Shown here one piece after another: positions 1 to 11,942 of a DNA stretch of 64,000 bases. Source of the DNA: Leptobrachium leishanense (Eukaryota; Chordata; Amphibia; Anura; Megophryidae). The position numbers were made by a program, and so were the translations under genes. The notes beneath the pieces were generated by a model. That model did not search any database. It was not told the origin of the DNA and saw only the letters and a program-made list of their open reading frames with translations. The stretch lies in NCBI GenBank assembly GCA_009667805.1, contig CM019063.1:411160626-411224625 (forward strand). Reading direction: 5' to 3'. Position 1 is the first letter of the stretch; every line of letters begins with the position of its first letter.

Positions 1-364
1 ATTTCGCTTTACCAGAGTACAATACATATTAGAAGCCAGAATAACTCCGATCAATTACTAATTCATGTAGAGTTCCTGACTGTCCCACTTCAAAAATGAA
101 GTAAATCTATGTAAAAATGGCAATTCCTTACCCCCCCCAGCATCGTTTTTTTGCAGGATAGCAACATGAAATGGGAAGGGGATAGAAACAGAGATGCAGA
201 TATGTTTTGTTTTTTTTTTAGACAGAAGTTGACGGCATAGATTCCCTGCTTAGAGCATACAAAGTCAAGGCATCGGGATGTAAGAGCAAAGCAGTGGCAC
301 AGTATACAACATCAGATATGTGGTTTATTTCAAGACACTTTATGAGAGAAGGAAGCAGAACATA
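1..364. other. Non-coding, no recognised feature
   Basis: I see no gene, exon or clear repeat end here. It is AT-rich with short homopolymers (a C8 run near 131 and T-runs near 210), consistent with intronic or intergenic DNA. Confidence 0.5.
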
Positions 365-700
365 GGATATTCATACGAGAACCTGTCCTAAAGAGATCCT
401 TTTTAAAAATTTTTTAGGATATCCTGAAGATTGGGGGTATAGTCTGACAGATTGTGGTAAAACATTCCACAGGAATGGTGCTGCCATGGTAAATTTGTTG
501 TACAAATTAGCGCGGTTACAAAGAGGACAATCTAGGCTCACTTGCAGAGTGGCGTTATTGAGCAGGGCTGATCTTGTGACTTGGAGAAGAGTTTTAAAAT
601 GGGATAGAGTTGAGTGCTTTGAAAGGAATTGCCAGTAGTTTAAAGTAGATCATGTTACACTTATCGGTCATTCTGTATGGGTAATGAGTTGATCATTTTA
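365..700. repeat. Diverged dispersed repeat, same family as 27404-28960
   Basis: The stretch around 430-520 (a tagtctgacag box followed by a cattccacaggaatggtgctgcc-like block) aligns by eye with 28824-28880 (cagtctgatattgcgaggaagcgcataccataggctggcgcc). This suggests two old copies of one dispersed element. I cannot assign a class. No reading frame survives. Confidence 0.4.
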
Positions 701-1583
701 AGCCTTAAAGGGAATAGAGAATTTAACATGGAATAGAGCTTTGCAATGCTACATTTTTTTTTTTTTTTTCCCATTTAAACAGTTTGATGTCCGCTAATAA
801 ATTTTACTTACACACTGGGTATATTATCTAAATGATCACAGGTAGAATGCAAAGTTAACTTGTGTAGACCCTCTGTATGTCTTCACTGCACTCCCCCAAT
901 GTGTTATCCTGATTAAATTAATTGCATTTCATTGTTTTACTAATCTCATAATCTTACTGCCAAGAATAATTGGGTTGTGTTAGAGATGACATGGTACCTT
1001 TTATTATAATATAACCAGAATCTTATGGTATGTCACTTTTTGTTGCTTTCTGATTCACTTTCTTGTGTTCCCTTCTCTGTATACTGCATGCATACAAATG
1101 CACTCATGCAAAACGGCTGCACATGGGAATGGCCATTGCTTTGTATACCTTATAACACACTGACTGTGAATGGGATCTTTTTTTTGACTGGTATTCTTAA
1201 CAGATCACAAAGCCAGGGTATCTAATTCCACACCCTTCATCACTCTGCTAATATATATAATTATATTGCAAGTGAGCAAACACTGCCACTTTAATAAATA
1301 CTGGTCAGGTAGAAGGTGCTGCAAACCGTCCCCATGTTTAGATAGATCATCTAACACTGAGCTCCAGAACTAATCTTTTTGCAACCGTTTGCTGTAAGTT
1401 AAAATGTTAAAGGGTACCTGTAGTGGCCAGGTTTATTTGCCTGCCATATACCATCAGGGAGTGGATATTGCATTGGTCTTATAGATCAATTTTCTATCTC
1501 ATCCCTTGATGGGATATCGCATGCTGTGCTTGCCTAGTTCAAGCACAGGGCACCGCCATACATCTGCTCCTTTGACGGCACTA
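701..1583. other. Non-coding, no recognised feature
   Basis: No exon with flanking splice sites and no repeat boundary could be supported. Short open frames here have no recognisable protein similarity. Confidence 0.5.
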
Positions 1584-1716
1584 AGGGCAGTCTTACAAAG
1601 TTGGTGTTACCTTAACCAGAGCTGTTGTAAACTTCCCAGAGCCATTATAGCCTATGGAGTTGTTAAGTTTACAACAGCGCTGGTTAAGTTAGCACCAGCT
1701 TTGTAATATAACCTTA
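1584..1716. mobile_element. Hairpin MITE, copy 1 (AGGGCAGT...TTACAA family)
   Basis: The two halves are inverted. A left half containing agttggtgttaccttaacc and gctgttgtaaacttcccaga is mirrored by gtttacaacagcgctggtta and agttagcaccagctttgtaa. The same hairpin recurs at 15014-15147. It has no coding capacity, and the end sequence (taAGGGCAG) is compatible with a TA target site. Confidence 0.7.
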
Positions 1717-3378
1717 AGAGGGCCATTGTACAGCAGTGTGTGATTGGCTGTCAGTGTAGTGTAGGTCGGCACGTTGGCTGGCTGCAATCAGGCTGGAGTG
1801 AGGAGAGAGCTGTTCTTTTTAGAACCTCTCACAGGGGTCACTTGCCTGTGCGTTGATGACAGGGGGGGATATAACTCAGCATTTTTGCTAACACATATAA
1901 TAGAAAATTAACACATATATAGGAAGTGATGACAGTCAGGCCCTTATTCCAGTTATTATTTATGTCTGAAGAGGCAAAAGTTAACAGCTCCACTGGCAAA
2001 CACTAGCTGCTGACTTGCTATTCCAATCCAAGTGGTAACTTAATTTACCGCTTGCTGTGGCATTCTGCTTACTGTACTTATCTAACTTTTGCATAGGATG
2101 TGCAAAAGTCTGTGAGCCGGTGATACCCAGGCACAAAGTTCTAAAAATAGCTCTAAAAATAAACTGCTTTAAGAGTTTAGCAATTGCAAAGTCCTGTAAG
2201 ACCTTTAAAGATACATTAAACAATTGAAAACACAGCAGAGATCCCTCAATACGGCGATCTGCTACACCTCTTCCTGCAGAAGTTTGAAGGATACAGTGAA
2301 CAAATGGTCTTCATGTGTGGCTAACGTGATCTTGTGTGACTCCCCATCTTAAGTACACAGGAGTGAATTTCTCCCTTGGTGTCTGGTACTGGTTGCTATT
2401 AGAAGCAAATGGTCAGCAGCCCACTGGGGTTTATATCTTGTTTATGTGCTCTGTGACCTACATGTAGATCAGATTTTCAAATGTACTGAAAAAACCTTGG
2501 TCTATTCCAATCACTCCTAGCCTATGATGTACCATGTGACACCTTTTTAAAAGTAAAAGCTTTTGGGATTTCTAGGTACATGCTGAGCACCTCATATCTG
2601 GAATTCTGAAAGACTTCAAAATCCAGAATTCTTTTGAATTTCAGTCTTGCTTACCCCCATGATGCTCTGGACAGGTCGTATTGCTCAACGAATCTCCTCC
2701 CATGGCTGCAACACCACGTGGAATGACTCAGTACACAATGTTCCTCGAAAGAGCTGCTCAGCTTCTCCCAACCTGTATCAATGTTGGTGCTGAAGCAGGA
2801 TTTGTATCGTGGCTTCTCTGCTGTGTCCCCCTCCTGAGCATTCTGGATAAGCGGTATTTAACCTGTATCTAAATGTAAGTGTTAACACCAGGCTCTGAGA
2901 GATGATTTTCTCTCACAGAATACTGGCTTGCGTTGAGAACCGCAGAGGAAGCTTGGAATAGCTTGCTGTTCTCATACAGAGCCATTTTTAGCAGTTTCTA
3001 TACAAAGCACAGGAGCCGTTAATGCACAGTACCCTGGCACCACATCCAAACCACAAGCTAAGCTTGCTTCTCAGTTGGAATGACGTCTTGAGCCATTTAA
3101 GTATATCGGTTTGGTTAGAATCGGACCCCAGGTGTGTAGACTTAACAAATCTTCCATTACTTAGCTTGCAATCCTAATCTTTTATACAAAAAAGGAGAAG
3201 CCCATTCATGAGTCTTGTTTCTCTTCTCTAAAGCCCAGCTATTGGGGCTCAATGGGAATCGCTCACCATTTTGCATGAGTGCTTTTATGCACCGCAGCAA
3301 TGTGCCGAAGTGATGGTTCAGTGTTTGACTTTTATTTACTCCTGGAGCTCCCTCATTTGTATTCAAATCCTTTAAAAG
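1717..3378. other. Upstream intron or flank of the host gene
   Basis: No convincing exon is visible. An open stretch at 2681-2872 lacks family resemblance. The upstream coding exons of the host gene must lie here unrecognised, or before the window. Confidence 0.4.
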
Positions 3379-3597
3379 GTGTGGAGGCCGAAGCCAGCTA
3401 CGTGACCGAGGCCTGTGAGGAGGCAACAGAATCCATTACAGTGGAAGCTGTAGCGGTGGCTGTAGAAGATGTTCCAGAGGAGGAGGTCATCTCATCCATA
3501 TCTGTGGAGCAGGAGCAACCTGTGACAGAAGAGCAGGAGCTGGTGCCCCTTGCAGAGGAAGAGATAGCTGCAAGTTCTGAGGCTGCTCCTTTGCAAG
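3379..3597 (+). CDS. Host gene, acidic coding exon A (partial gene)
   Basis: This is an internal exon of 219 nt encoding about 73 residues that are very rich in Glu, Val and Ala (for example VPEEEVISSISVEQEQ). It is preceded by an AG at 3377-3378 and followed by GTTAAG at 3598. Both ends are phase 1, so the exon can be skipped without changing frame. It joins in frame to the exon at 25735, which is also phase 1 and acidic. If unspliced, the frame would stop at 3600-3602. I do not recognise the protein for certain. The composition and the SSEAA-type end recall the Glu-rich tail of the mitochondrial protein MGARP, but acidic low-complexity sequence is weak evidence. The upstream start of the gene is not identified. 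Confidence 0.55.
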
Positions 3598-3864
3598 GTT
3601 AAGAAAATTCTCTCTGCAATCATGTTTAGTTTGAACCAAACTTCGTATTACAACTTGTTCTTACTTGTGGTGTTACGAAAAGTTGTCCTACTACCAACTC
3701 CATCGAAGCTAAAATCCTGCATACTTCACAGCTACAATACATGGTGCATATTTGACATCTTGGCAGCAATTGTCCCCTAAATTGAATATTGGTGTATTTT
3801 TAATGCATTTAAATAATTTAAAGTACAAAGTGAAAGAGTGTGATTGGAGTAGCTCTCGTGGATT

Positions 3865-3962
3865 TGTCGAGGGGAACCAGAAAGTGTTGACATTTATAAA
3901 ATAATTGCATCTGCTATGGAGTGTGGTGGCAATCCCCAAAAAGCACTCTTAAAATAAGACTT
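3865..3962. repeat. Inverted duplicate of 5705-5806
   Basis: The sequence from the gaggggaaccagaaagtgtt block to aaaataagacttac recurs in reverse complement at 5705-5806 with few differences, about 1.8 kb away. Both copies abut members of the TTATTCAGAGAG repeat family, so the pair may be parts of one composite repeat. Confidence 0.65.
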
Positions 3963-3963
3963 A

Positions 3964-4147
3964 CAGGGTTATTCAGAGAGCGTGAAAAGCAGGAGAATGA
4001 CTGGAGAATGAAAAATTCTAGGTCGAAATAGCCAAACCAGAAAAAATTCTCCCTTTTCATCTCACTTTCCAAATCGGCTATTTTGACCTAGAATTTTTCA
4101 TTCTCCAGTCATTCTCCTGCTTTTCACCACTCTCTGAATAACCCTGA
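3964..4147. mobile_element. Hairpin MITE, TTATTCAGAGAG family
   Basis: This is a near-perfect palindrome: CAGGGTTATTCAGAGAG at the left is mirrored by CTCTCTGAATAACCCTG at the right. The arms also share the aggagaatgactggagaatg block and the tctaggtcgaaatagcc block. A second copy lies at 7108-7274 and related ends occur near 5640, 7850 and 8655. It is non-coding. Confidence 0.75.
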
Positions 4148-4433
4148 TAGTATAAGGGGACTGGATCCTCCTCAAAGGTAAAATTTGAAGAGGAATACTC
4201 AGTGCAGGGCTGCTTTTTTTTTTTTATCCACTTTCAAAAAAACTGGTTACAAGCATCAAAAGTATAATAGAAGCTAGAGATACAATGGTGAAGCACAATA
4301 CATAAACCCTCTCAATTATAGCAATAAACACAAGGACTAAAACTCACATGGCTCAGAGCCGGAAAATAACAGCTCAGTTAGACCCTCCTGCATGAAGGCG
4401 GTTTTATCGGATCCCAAATTTTGGGTGTCCTTG

Positions 4434-4816
4434 AGCTAGGGTCAGACGAACGCATTTTTCACATCTACCATCAAAAAGTGCGTTGATGCGTCCGAACGCA
4501 CTTTTTCATGGAAGACGCGATAGCGGTCATACAATGCGCAATTTCGGCTGTATTTTTTTGATGGAGCTATAAAAAACAAATGGACGTGATGTAGGCCAGA
4601 CATGTGCAGCGTCTGACATCTCCTAATCATGCACACTTGCCGCTATGCCGACGCAGCGCACTCTGTGTGTCAGTACTAGCGGTTCCACGTTCTCAGAAAA
4701 ATGCGTTTGTTTGCCGCTTGCATTGTGCGGCCGAACTTTGTATATTGGCTGTCATTTGCTGCTACTACGGTTGTAATAAAGTGCAGCTCAACGCACGTTC
4801 GCACTTGACCCCAGCC
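4434..4816. mobile_element. Harbinger-like MITE, copy 1
   Basis: The ends are inverted: AGCTAGGGTCAGACGAACGC at the left and a right end reading gcgcacttgaccccagcc-like before TTA. Subterminal aacgca and tgcgtt repeats match the style of the full Harbinger at 43219-47996 and the MITEs at 55739 and 56387. The right flank is TTA and the left flank is TTG, so the duplication is imperfect. Confidence 0.6.
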
Positions 4817-5051
4817 TTAGTTGCTCTGGATAATATTGTACTCAAAAAGAGGACGGAGGAGGCTCCATTCCCATCATGCCTGAGTAGATTTAGGTTCCAT
4901 GTGTTCAAACAATTTGTTTCAAATCTGCGCTTCATGGAAATTATATTTTTTGTTTTGTAATTTAAACCACACATTGAAAATTACACAGCCCTCTCAGCAA
5001 CTCCTATAAACTGTATTTTCCTCTATTTCATAACTACCATTTCATCACACG

Positions 5052-5326
5052 TTGATGGACGTTATGTAGGCTGGACATTAGCAGCATCTGACATCTCCTA
5101 ATCACGCACACACGCCGCTATGCCGCAGCTGCGCACTCAGTACGTCAGTACTAGCGGTTCAGCGTTCTCAGAAAAATGCGTTCAAATTCCACTTGCGTTG
5201 CACGGCCGGACTTTTGTGCGGCCGTACATCGCATATTGTCCGTCATTGCCCGTCATCTGCTGCTAGTGCGGCCGTAATTATGTGCGCCAGAACGCACGTT
5301 AAAAGTGCGCTGGTCTGACCCCAGCC
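5052..5326. mobile_element. Harbinger-like MITE, copy 2 (left end missing)
   Basis: The block gacatctcctaatcacgcac through actagcggtt and ttctcagaaaaatgcg repeats the interior of the 4434-4816 element. The copy ends in gtctgaccccagcc followed by TAA. The left terminal repeat is absent. Confidence 0.6.
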
Positions 5327-5330
5327 TAAA

Positions 5331-5930
5331 TAAAGAGACTTTTTGCTGCAGATTAAAAGAATAAACGGTTTAATAGATATTGCATAAAAACGGGAATATT
5401 TATAACATTGAAACCTATGGGATTCACTTGAATAAACCTGCCAAATGAAACCACCGATCAGGGCATTTCACCGACATGTCTCTACTGTTCGGTGTCTCTT
5501 AATAGATTAACCATTGCTTCTCTACTGCCGTCGAACAGGCACCGTATTTCGCTGGCAATTCGCCAATATTTGCCGAATTGCCAGGTTTTGAATAGCCGAA
5601 TGGCTCCAAAATTGTACCATACGGGGCCAGTTTGACTCTCTCTGAATAACCTCTTTAATTTCACCATAGTCATAAGTTCACTTCATGGAAATGATAAGTA
5701 CATTTTTATAAGTCTTATTTTAAGGGTGCTTTTTGGGGATTTGCACCACAATCCATAGCAGATGCATTTATTTTATAAATGTCAACACTTTCTGGTTCCC
5801 CTCGACAAAATTTGGCGAACTGCCTGCTCTGTGAATAGCAGAATGGCCACGAAATGGCACTGTACGGGGAAATTCCCTGTTGGGGCCAGATCGGCTCTTC
5901 GAATTATTAGACTTCTGAAATAGCCTTTAT
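5331..5930 (-). repeat. Repeat related to 7830-8145, inverted
   Basis: Blocks such as cctatgggattcacttgaat and the surrounding oligos are reverse complements of 7990-8145 (tattcaggcgaatcccatag). The stretch ends near 5650 with ctctctgaataacctc, the terminal motif of the TTATTCAGAGAG family. Nothing is encoded. Confidence 0.5.
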
Positions 5931-6194
5931 TTAACAAGACAGGCTTGTACAATTTAAAATTAGATCTTCTGTAGCAAGAGCCTATATAGTCAGCCAGGTT
6001 CAGTGGACTCAGAAGCTTTATATAAGAGGTACGTGGTCCTGTTGATTTCAAAAATAGATCCATGTCATTATTGGCAAGCTTTCGTAATGTTTTGGTTGCT
6101 TACAAAACACACCTTCTGTGAGTGGTAGTGAAGCAATTCTCAACAAAGTTATGATTTCAAAAATTGGTATTTACTTGAACACTAACAAAAATGC

Positions 6195-6800
6195 CCCCTT
6201 TTCTTTCCCTTAAGTAATTGGGCAGATGTTGTCAGCCTCATTTATTTTTTCTTTAGCATTTTCCCCTAAATCAAAAGAAATAATCTCTTTCTCCCGCAGT
6301 CCGCGCTGCTAGTTCCTGTCAGCTCAGGGCTTATGAAACGTGAAAGTCCCTGCGGCTTTTTAACGTGATTTGTGTACCTACGCAACTGATCTCGCATATG
6401 GTACGCAAATTGCGTAAAAAAAGCTGCAGAGACTTTCAAATTTTTTAAGTCCTGAGCAGACAGGAATGAGCACTGGGAGAAAAGGTGAGTATTTCCACCT
6501 AAATCAAAAGAATTATGCGTGCATGTGCAGAAAAATCAACTGGAACTGCGAGCATGCACAGAATCTATCCATTGGCTGCTTCTCTCACAGTACGCTCACT
6601 CTTGCGGGTTGCCTGAGAGAGGGTGATGTCATCACGCTGAGCGTTCAGAGATCATCAGTGACCGAGTTATTGATCAGCAGCGTGATGACACGTCTGTGGG
6701 CGGAGGAAACTCCTCCACTTCACGCAGCATTTTCAACTAAACAGCACCGGTGGCAGAAGGGGGGGGGCATTGCACACAGCCTGATCACTCTAAAAAGCTA
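6195..6800. repeat. Dispersed repeat shared with 25985-26325 and 32505-32680
   Basis: The first part (cttaagtaattgggcagatg) resembles 32532-32580. The last part (ggcggaggaaactcctccac followed by a G-run) resembles 26215-26300. The cttaa and ttaaaggg starts are reminiscent of amphibian TTAA-type T2/Kolobok MITEs. The class is inferred only. Confidence 0.4.
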
Positions 6801-7107
6801 AAGTGGTTAGGGTGTGTAGATTGGCCCTATTAAGGGTATGACTGCAACAAAATGAATACATTTCTGGAATTTCAGTACCATCGAAGACACTTATGCTATA
6901 TATTTTTGCTGAACTCTAGTGTCTGCTAAAGTAGAAAAATACAGATCTACGGATATTATGATTTGTGGAACCCATTCAGGAGAAAACCATAAACAAGCCA
7001 AGGTTGATGGAAATTCATTAAAGCAGACAGATAACAGCAGGTCAGAAGAGGAATGATATCCGATAAACCAGTTGCGACCTGTAACAATTAAAACAACAAC
7101 ACCCACA

Positions 7108-7274
7108 GGATTATTCAGAGAGCGGTGAAAAACAGGAGAAGATAACAATCTAGACCAATAAGCCGATTTGGAAAGTGAGATAAATGGGAGAATTTTTCTG
7201 GTTTGGCTACTTTGACTTAGAATTTTCACTAATCCAGTCATTCTCCTGGTTTTCACCTCTCTGAATAACCTTGA
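7108..7274. mobile_element. Hairpin MITE, TTATTCAGAGAG family, copy 2
   Basis: CAGGATTATTCAGAGAG at the left is mirrored by ctctgaataaccttg at the right. The internal block gatttggaaagtgagataaa matches 4060-4080 in inverse order. It is a diverged copy of 3964-4147. Confidence 0.65.
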
Positions 7275-7829
7275 CAGTTTCAAGAGGAAAAGACCTATGC
7301 AAATTCAGGGTATAGTGAGTGACCTGGATAGCACAGGGCCATGATGTCCTAATTTAGCAAGAGTGATGCGGATAGGCATGTCATAGATGCTGCCCAGCAG
7401 GTGTTTGCCTCAGACATGATTCTAACATTGAAAAATATACGCTGTCAATAGCAGTGCCCATTCACAAACTAAAGCCAAGTGTAGCACAGACTGATGCCAT
7501 TGCTACTTACATGCATCCTGTCCATGAGAGCAACTCCTGCTGAACTGGCTGGCTGTGATCCAAGTAGAGGCCTACTCTTAAGTGGATACCCCTAGATACA
7601 TACAGGCTAGAGGCCAGGGTTGCTCATAGCTGTTCTGTCTTCTCAGGCTTTGAATTCTGTCAACACCGCTGACACGGGAAACTGTGTCAGAGATTGACAA
7701 CATTAAATATGAGCCTACTTCAGACTTCCTGGCAAAGGAAATTGTGTTTTGACTTTGAACTGCAATTTGCTACTTGAAGAGGTGTTTACACCTTGGAAGA
7801 TCTACAGTATCAGTGAAATTCAGCGTACG

Positions 7830-8662
7830 ATTACCTTTCCTGGCCATTCGGCTATTCAGAGAGCAGGCAGTTCGCCAAATGTTGGCGAATTGCCTGCTCA
7901 TTCGTTGCCTGTTCGAGGGCAGTGAAATCCCCATAGAGAAGCAATGCTTCGTCTATTCAGAGAACAAAAACCAGCAGTGAAAAGTTGCCGAATTGCCCTG
8001 CTGTTCGGTGGTTTCATTCGACAGGTTTATTCAGGCGAATCCCATAGGCTTCAATGTTAAAAATATTCCCGTTTTAATTCAGTATCTAATAAACCATTGA
8101 TTATAATATTCTGCAGTAAAATGTCTCTTTATTTATAGATTTTTTTGGATCTTTTAGGCATTTTTCGGGATTGTTTTGCAAAAAACAAATTTACGTCTTT
8201 TTTTTTTTAAATTGATTTTTCTTTAACCGCCCTTTTTATTATTATTCATAGGATCTTATATGTAAATTTCAGACATTTTCTTTCTGTAGTTTCTTTGCAA
8301 ACAGCGTTTCACTTTTCAAACCTTCAAGCGTACTTATTTTTTTCCTTTTTGCTCCATCCGTCTGCGGTGTTGGCTTTTTCCGGCGGCTGCTCTGCGCTGT
8401 GATCGGCGGCTGCTCGGGTTTCTCCGGCGTTTTCTGCGTGGTTAATCCAGATGTTTTTGCGGGTTTCGGAGTGTATTAGCCGGGTTTTGCGGTGAGTGTT
8501 CGTCGAGTTTGCGGCGGCTTTTCCCTGCACTACGACGGCCCTGTGGTGCTTGCTGAATACACCGCAGGGTCGCCGAAATGGGATCACCAAATCGCACCGA
8601 ATTGAAGAGAATGAAAAGTCACGGAACGAGCGGTGACTTTTTGATTCTCTGAATAACCCTGA
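7830..8662. repeat. Composite repeat ending in ctctgaataaccctg
   Basis: It begins near cattcggctattcagagag and ends at 8647-8662 with the family terminal motif. The first 315 bp match the inverted copy at 5331-5660. The second part (8330-8640) is GC-richer and non-coding as far as I can see. Confidence 0.45.
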
Positions 8663-9540
8663 TAACAAAAAAAATCACTTAATAATGATCCTGCTGTGCA
8701 GCGGTCGGCACTATCCACCGCCTCCTCATGCGTATGCTGCGGAACACCAGACTAATCGACTCCAAGAGCGAAATCAGTGCCTGTGTGCAGTGCTGCAATT
8801 TTTATTGATCAACAGCTTCCAAATATTCCCACTCCATACGCTGGGTGGGCATAGAGTCATTAACAGGGAGCTTCAAACGGATTATTGGCTTACATCGATG
8901 TTTCCCCTTAGTGACTCTGTTACCGGCAAAGGGGGAATAGGGTCCCTAGATCAGTACTACTCAGTTATAGAGTAACTTGATAGTTATTCATTACAATGGT
9001 ATCATATATTGTCTTTTTCTCTGATATAATGTGCAAAAATATTTTATTTTATTTCTAGTAAGTTTTTCTCATCCATTTCAATAATCACATTACACATGAG
9101 CACATAAGACGCTTTCCTGACCGCCAGACAATGGTTGTCTGTGTTATGTTTCTGCTCAGTTGCCTTTTGTGCTACAAGCGCTGACAAGTGTTGATTAGGT
9201 ATGCAGAATGTGCATGTGCAAATATCTTCACGGGGCACGGCACACCAAGGAACTAGTGACAGATAGAAACAACACCCCAACGTTTATGTTGCAAAGTGAT
9301 ACTTTTAGAGAAATTAACAGATTTATTTGTTTATCATACATGAGTTGTTTCAAATTTAGCATAACGTCTCCAGCTTTACCTTGCTATATCTGGTTCATAG
9401 GAAGCATGATCCTAGCCGCTGTCAGAAAACAATATTCCAGGTTATAGTAAGCAGCGCAATATAGATGTTTAATAATATGTGGTAAAACTCCTAAATGAAA
9501 AAAGTCAAGTGATTTCATTAAAATTCTAACAAACAGCTGA
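8663..9540. other. Non-coding, no recognised feature
   Basis: No exon, repeat boundary or RNA gene could be supported here. Confidence 0.5.
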
Positions 9541-10079
9541 TTAACCCCTTCACTTCTAAAGTTGATTTAACTCGACTTCTTATTGTAATACATTGAAAAG
9601 CCCTCAATACCATGTCAAAATCCCATTATCACACCTTTTAAAGCAAGATTAGTGTGCCCCCTTTGGAGAAATTATTGTTTTGTCTCTATTCAAGCACCCT
9701 GGAGAGACAAAAAAAACAAGCTGTAAATAGCAGCCCGAACCTCACTGTAACAAAACCGTTCAAAGAACACATTCTTGCTCGATTACAGCAGTCAGGTAGA
9801 GGGCAGAATACAGGGAGAGCTTGGGATCACTCACTGCTATACAGGGAGTTTATAATGACTGAAAATTCCTGTACAGTACAGATACAAGGTGTTACTGTAA
9901 TCTCCATATACAGGCATTATGGCACATACAGATATTATTTCTATATTCTGTTGGCAGGGCTCAAAATTTCAGGTCCCAAGCTACTAGCCAGGCCTTAAGA
10001 GTTACTCGCCACCCAACCCTTACCCTTAACTCTGCCCCTAAACACACCCTCTTAAATTATTATTTAATTATCATTAATA

Positions 10080-10575
10080 ATATATCAAAGCAGTGTAAAC
10101 CTAAAATAAAATAATGTGTGGTGTGTATGAGCGTTTCACAGAGCTCCACAGCAATAAACCTCACAGTAATGTACGGTGTGTGAGAGTGAGTTTTATTGCT
10201 GTGGAGCTCCCTGATACGCTCATACACACCGCACATATCAGGGAGCTCCACAGTAATAAAACTCACGCTCATACACACCGCACATTGTTGTGAGTTTTAT
10301 TGCTGTGGAGCTCTAATACACTCATACCCACTACGCATTACTGTATCAAAGCACCACAGCAATAAAATTCACACTCATACACACTGCATATTACTGTATC
10401 ACAGATCGACACAGTACTAAAACTTACAGTAATGTGTCATGAGTGTTATTACGGTGGAGGTCTGTGATACACTCATACACACCACACCTTACTAAGTTTT
10501 ATTGCTATGGTGCTCTGATCCATAGTGTGTATGAGTGTATCAGAGCACCACAGCAATAAAACTCACAATAATGTG
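10080..10575. repeat. Palindromic tandem array inside the hAT-like element
   Basis: The units alternate in orientation. Blocks such as ttttattgctgtggagctc and their complement gagctccacagcaataaaac recur with gctcatacacaccgcacat and its complement. About five half-units are visible. The array could form long hairpins. Open frames across it have no support. Confidence 0.75.
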
Positions 10576-10607
10576 CCGTGTGTAAGAGCGTATAACAGAG
10601 CTCCAAT

Positions 10608-10895
10608 GGCTTTTTTACTCCCTCTCTCTCTTTTTATCCCCTCTCTTTTTACCCCTCCCTCTCTTTTTACCCCCTCCCTCTCTCTTTTTACCCCCTCCTT
10701 CTCTTTCTTTTTTTCACCCCCTCTCACATTCTAATTTTTTTTCACCCCTCTCATTCTCATTCTTTTTTTTACCCCCTCTCATTCTCATTCTTTTTTTCAC
10801 CCCCTCTATCATTCTCATTTTTTTTTCACCCCCTCACTCATTCTTTTTCTCACCCCACTCTCTCATTCACATTCTTTTTCTCATCCCCCTCTCTC
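10608..10895. repeat. Pyrimidine-rich low-complexity tract
   Basis: This is a strand-asymmetric run of C, T and short A blocks (repeats of cccctctcattctcattctt and ttttaccccctccctctc type), about 290 bp. Confidence 0.85.
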
Positions 10896-11942
10896 CCCCG
10901 AAACAGTCACTTACAAAGTCAGCAGATTGGACTGCTCTGTTCTCCTTCACGGTCTGGATGCAGGCTGGCTCCGCCTCTTCTGCGTGATGCCTGAGCGATG
11001 CTGCAGCGTGCTTTCCACACTCATAATAAAAGAGTCTGGGAACGGCATGCTGTATTGATGCTGCCCCCTCCCGCTTGCCATCTGACCCACCCACGTGATG
11101 CTTCGTAGACTCGCAGCACTTATGCTGCGAGTGTGCGACGCTTCACGTGGTGGGCAGGTGAGCCGCGAACGTGAATCTCGCGGGTCACGCAGGAGGGGGC
11201 AGCGCCTATCAGACAGCTCCAGATTTGGACTCCCAAGAGTCCGATATCGGAGCTGAGAATTAAGACGGCGGCAGCCCACTGAACCGGGCCCAATCAACCG
11301 ACGGGTCAGTCCGCCCCACTCGCCCTCAGCTAATTTCCACTCGCCAAATGCGAGCAGGCGAGTGGAGATTTTGAGGTCTGCTATTGGTATTTTTGGTAGC
11401 TGCATTGCTATTAATTTCATTATGACCTCTACACAGTCCCATAAATAGGGGATCTGACCATTTTGCTATTTCAGAACAACAATATGTGTGCAAAATTTCT
11501 ATTTTTCCATGTATTTAATTCTTATCTTCGCATCCAATGTTTCAAATAAATGTTGTGATTAAAAAAAAAATTAACAAAAATCGCTTGGTAGTGAAAGGGT
11601 TAAACTGACTGTGTTTCAGTTACAGAGTTTTGTAATTCTTATTATTTCTGATTATAATCAGCCTGATCATAGCAGCCCTAAATATAAATGTGTATGGCAT
11701 AGCGGCATAGGCGTGCGCACAGGGTGTGCCCAGGCACACCCTAATGTTTGGTGAAGAGGTCCTCGTTCATCTCCTGTGTTGACACTTTAGATGTCCTTTA
11801 TGTGGTTCCTGATGATTAGCATAAAAATTGACTATCTCTGATTACAGGCTTGTTATTTCTAATGAAAAATCTGCATTTTGTGCAAAGTCTTCTAAACACA
11901 AGTTTTCAGTTAATAAATGTTCTATGGGTGCACACCCTAATG

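Larger units (their letters stand above)
9958..11382 (-). mobile_element. hAT-like element of the GGCTCAAAATTTC family, expanded copy
   Basis: The ends are CAGGGCTCAAAATTTCAGG and ggagattttgaggtctg. Flanks ctgttgg and ctattgg look like a decayed target duplication. The same family occurs at 57787-58273 (clean 8-bp duplication) and 50593-50756, in the opposite orientation. The cctaaacacaccctcttaaa block near the left end is the reverse complement of 58150-58172. This copy has acquired an internal palindromic array and a CT-rich tract. Confidence 0.65.
9545..11599. mobile_element. TTAA-flanked non-autonomous element (outer)
   Basis: TTAA at 9541-9544 and 11600-11603 flanks inverted ends: CCCCTTCACT at the left and a right end reading agtgaaaggg. 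TTAA targets are typical of piggyBac and Kolobok elements. Most of the interior is a nested hAT-like element (9958-11382). No transposase remains. Confidence 0.6.

Noticed and set aside
2681..2872. 63-codon frame after a possible acceptor
   Set aside because: No matching donor phase to exon A and no recognisable protein; too weak to call an exon.
4604..4974. Overlapping frames of 69 and 118 codons
   Set aside because: They overlap a MITE and its flank on both strands, with no homology.
10947..11420. 157-codon minus-strand frame
   Set aside because: It lies within a GC-rich part of a non-autonomous hAT-like element, with no family motif.
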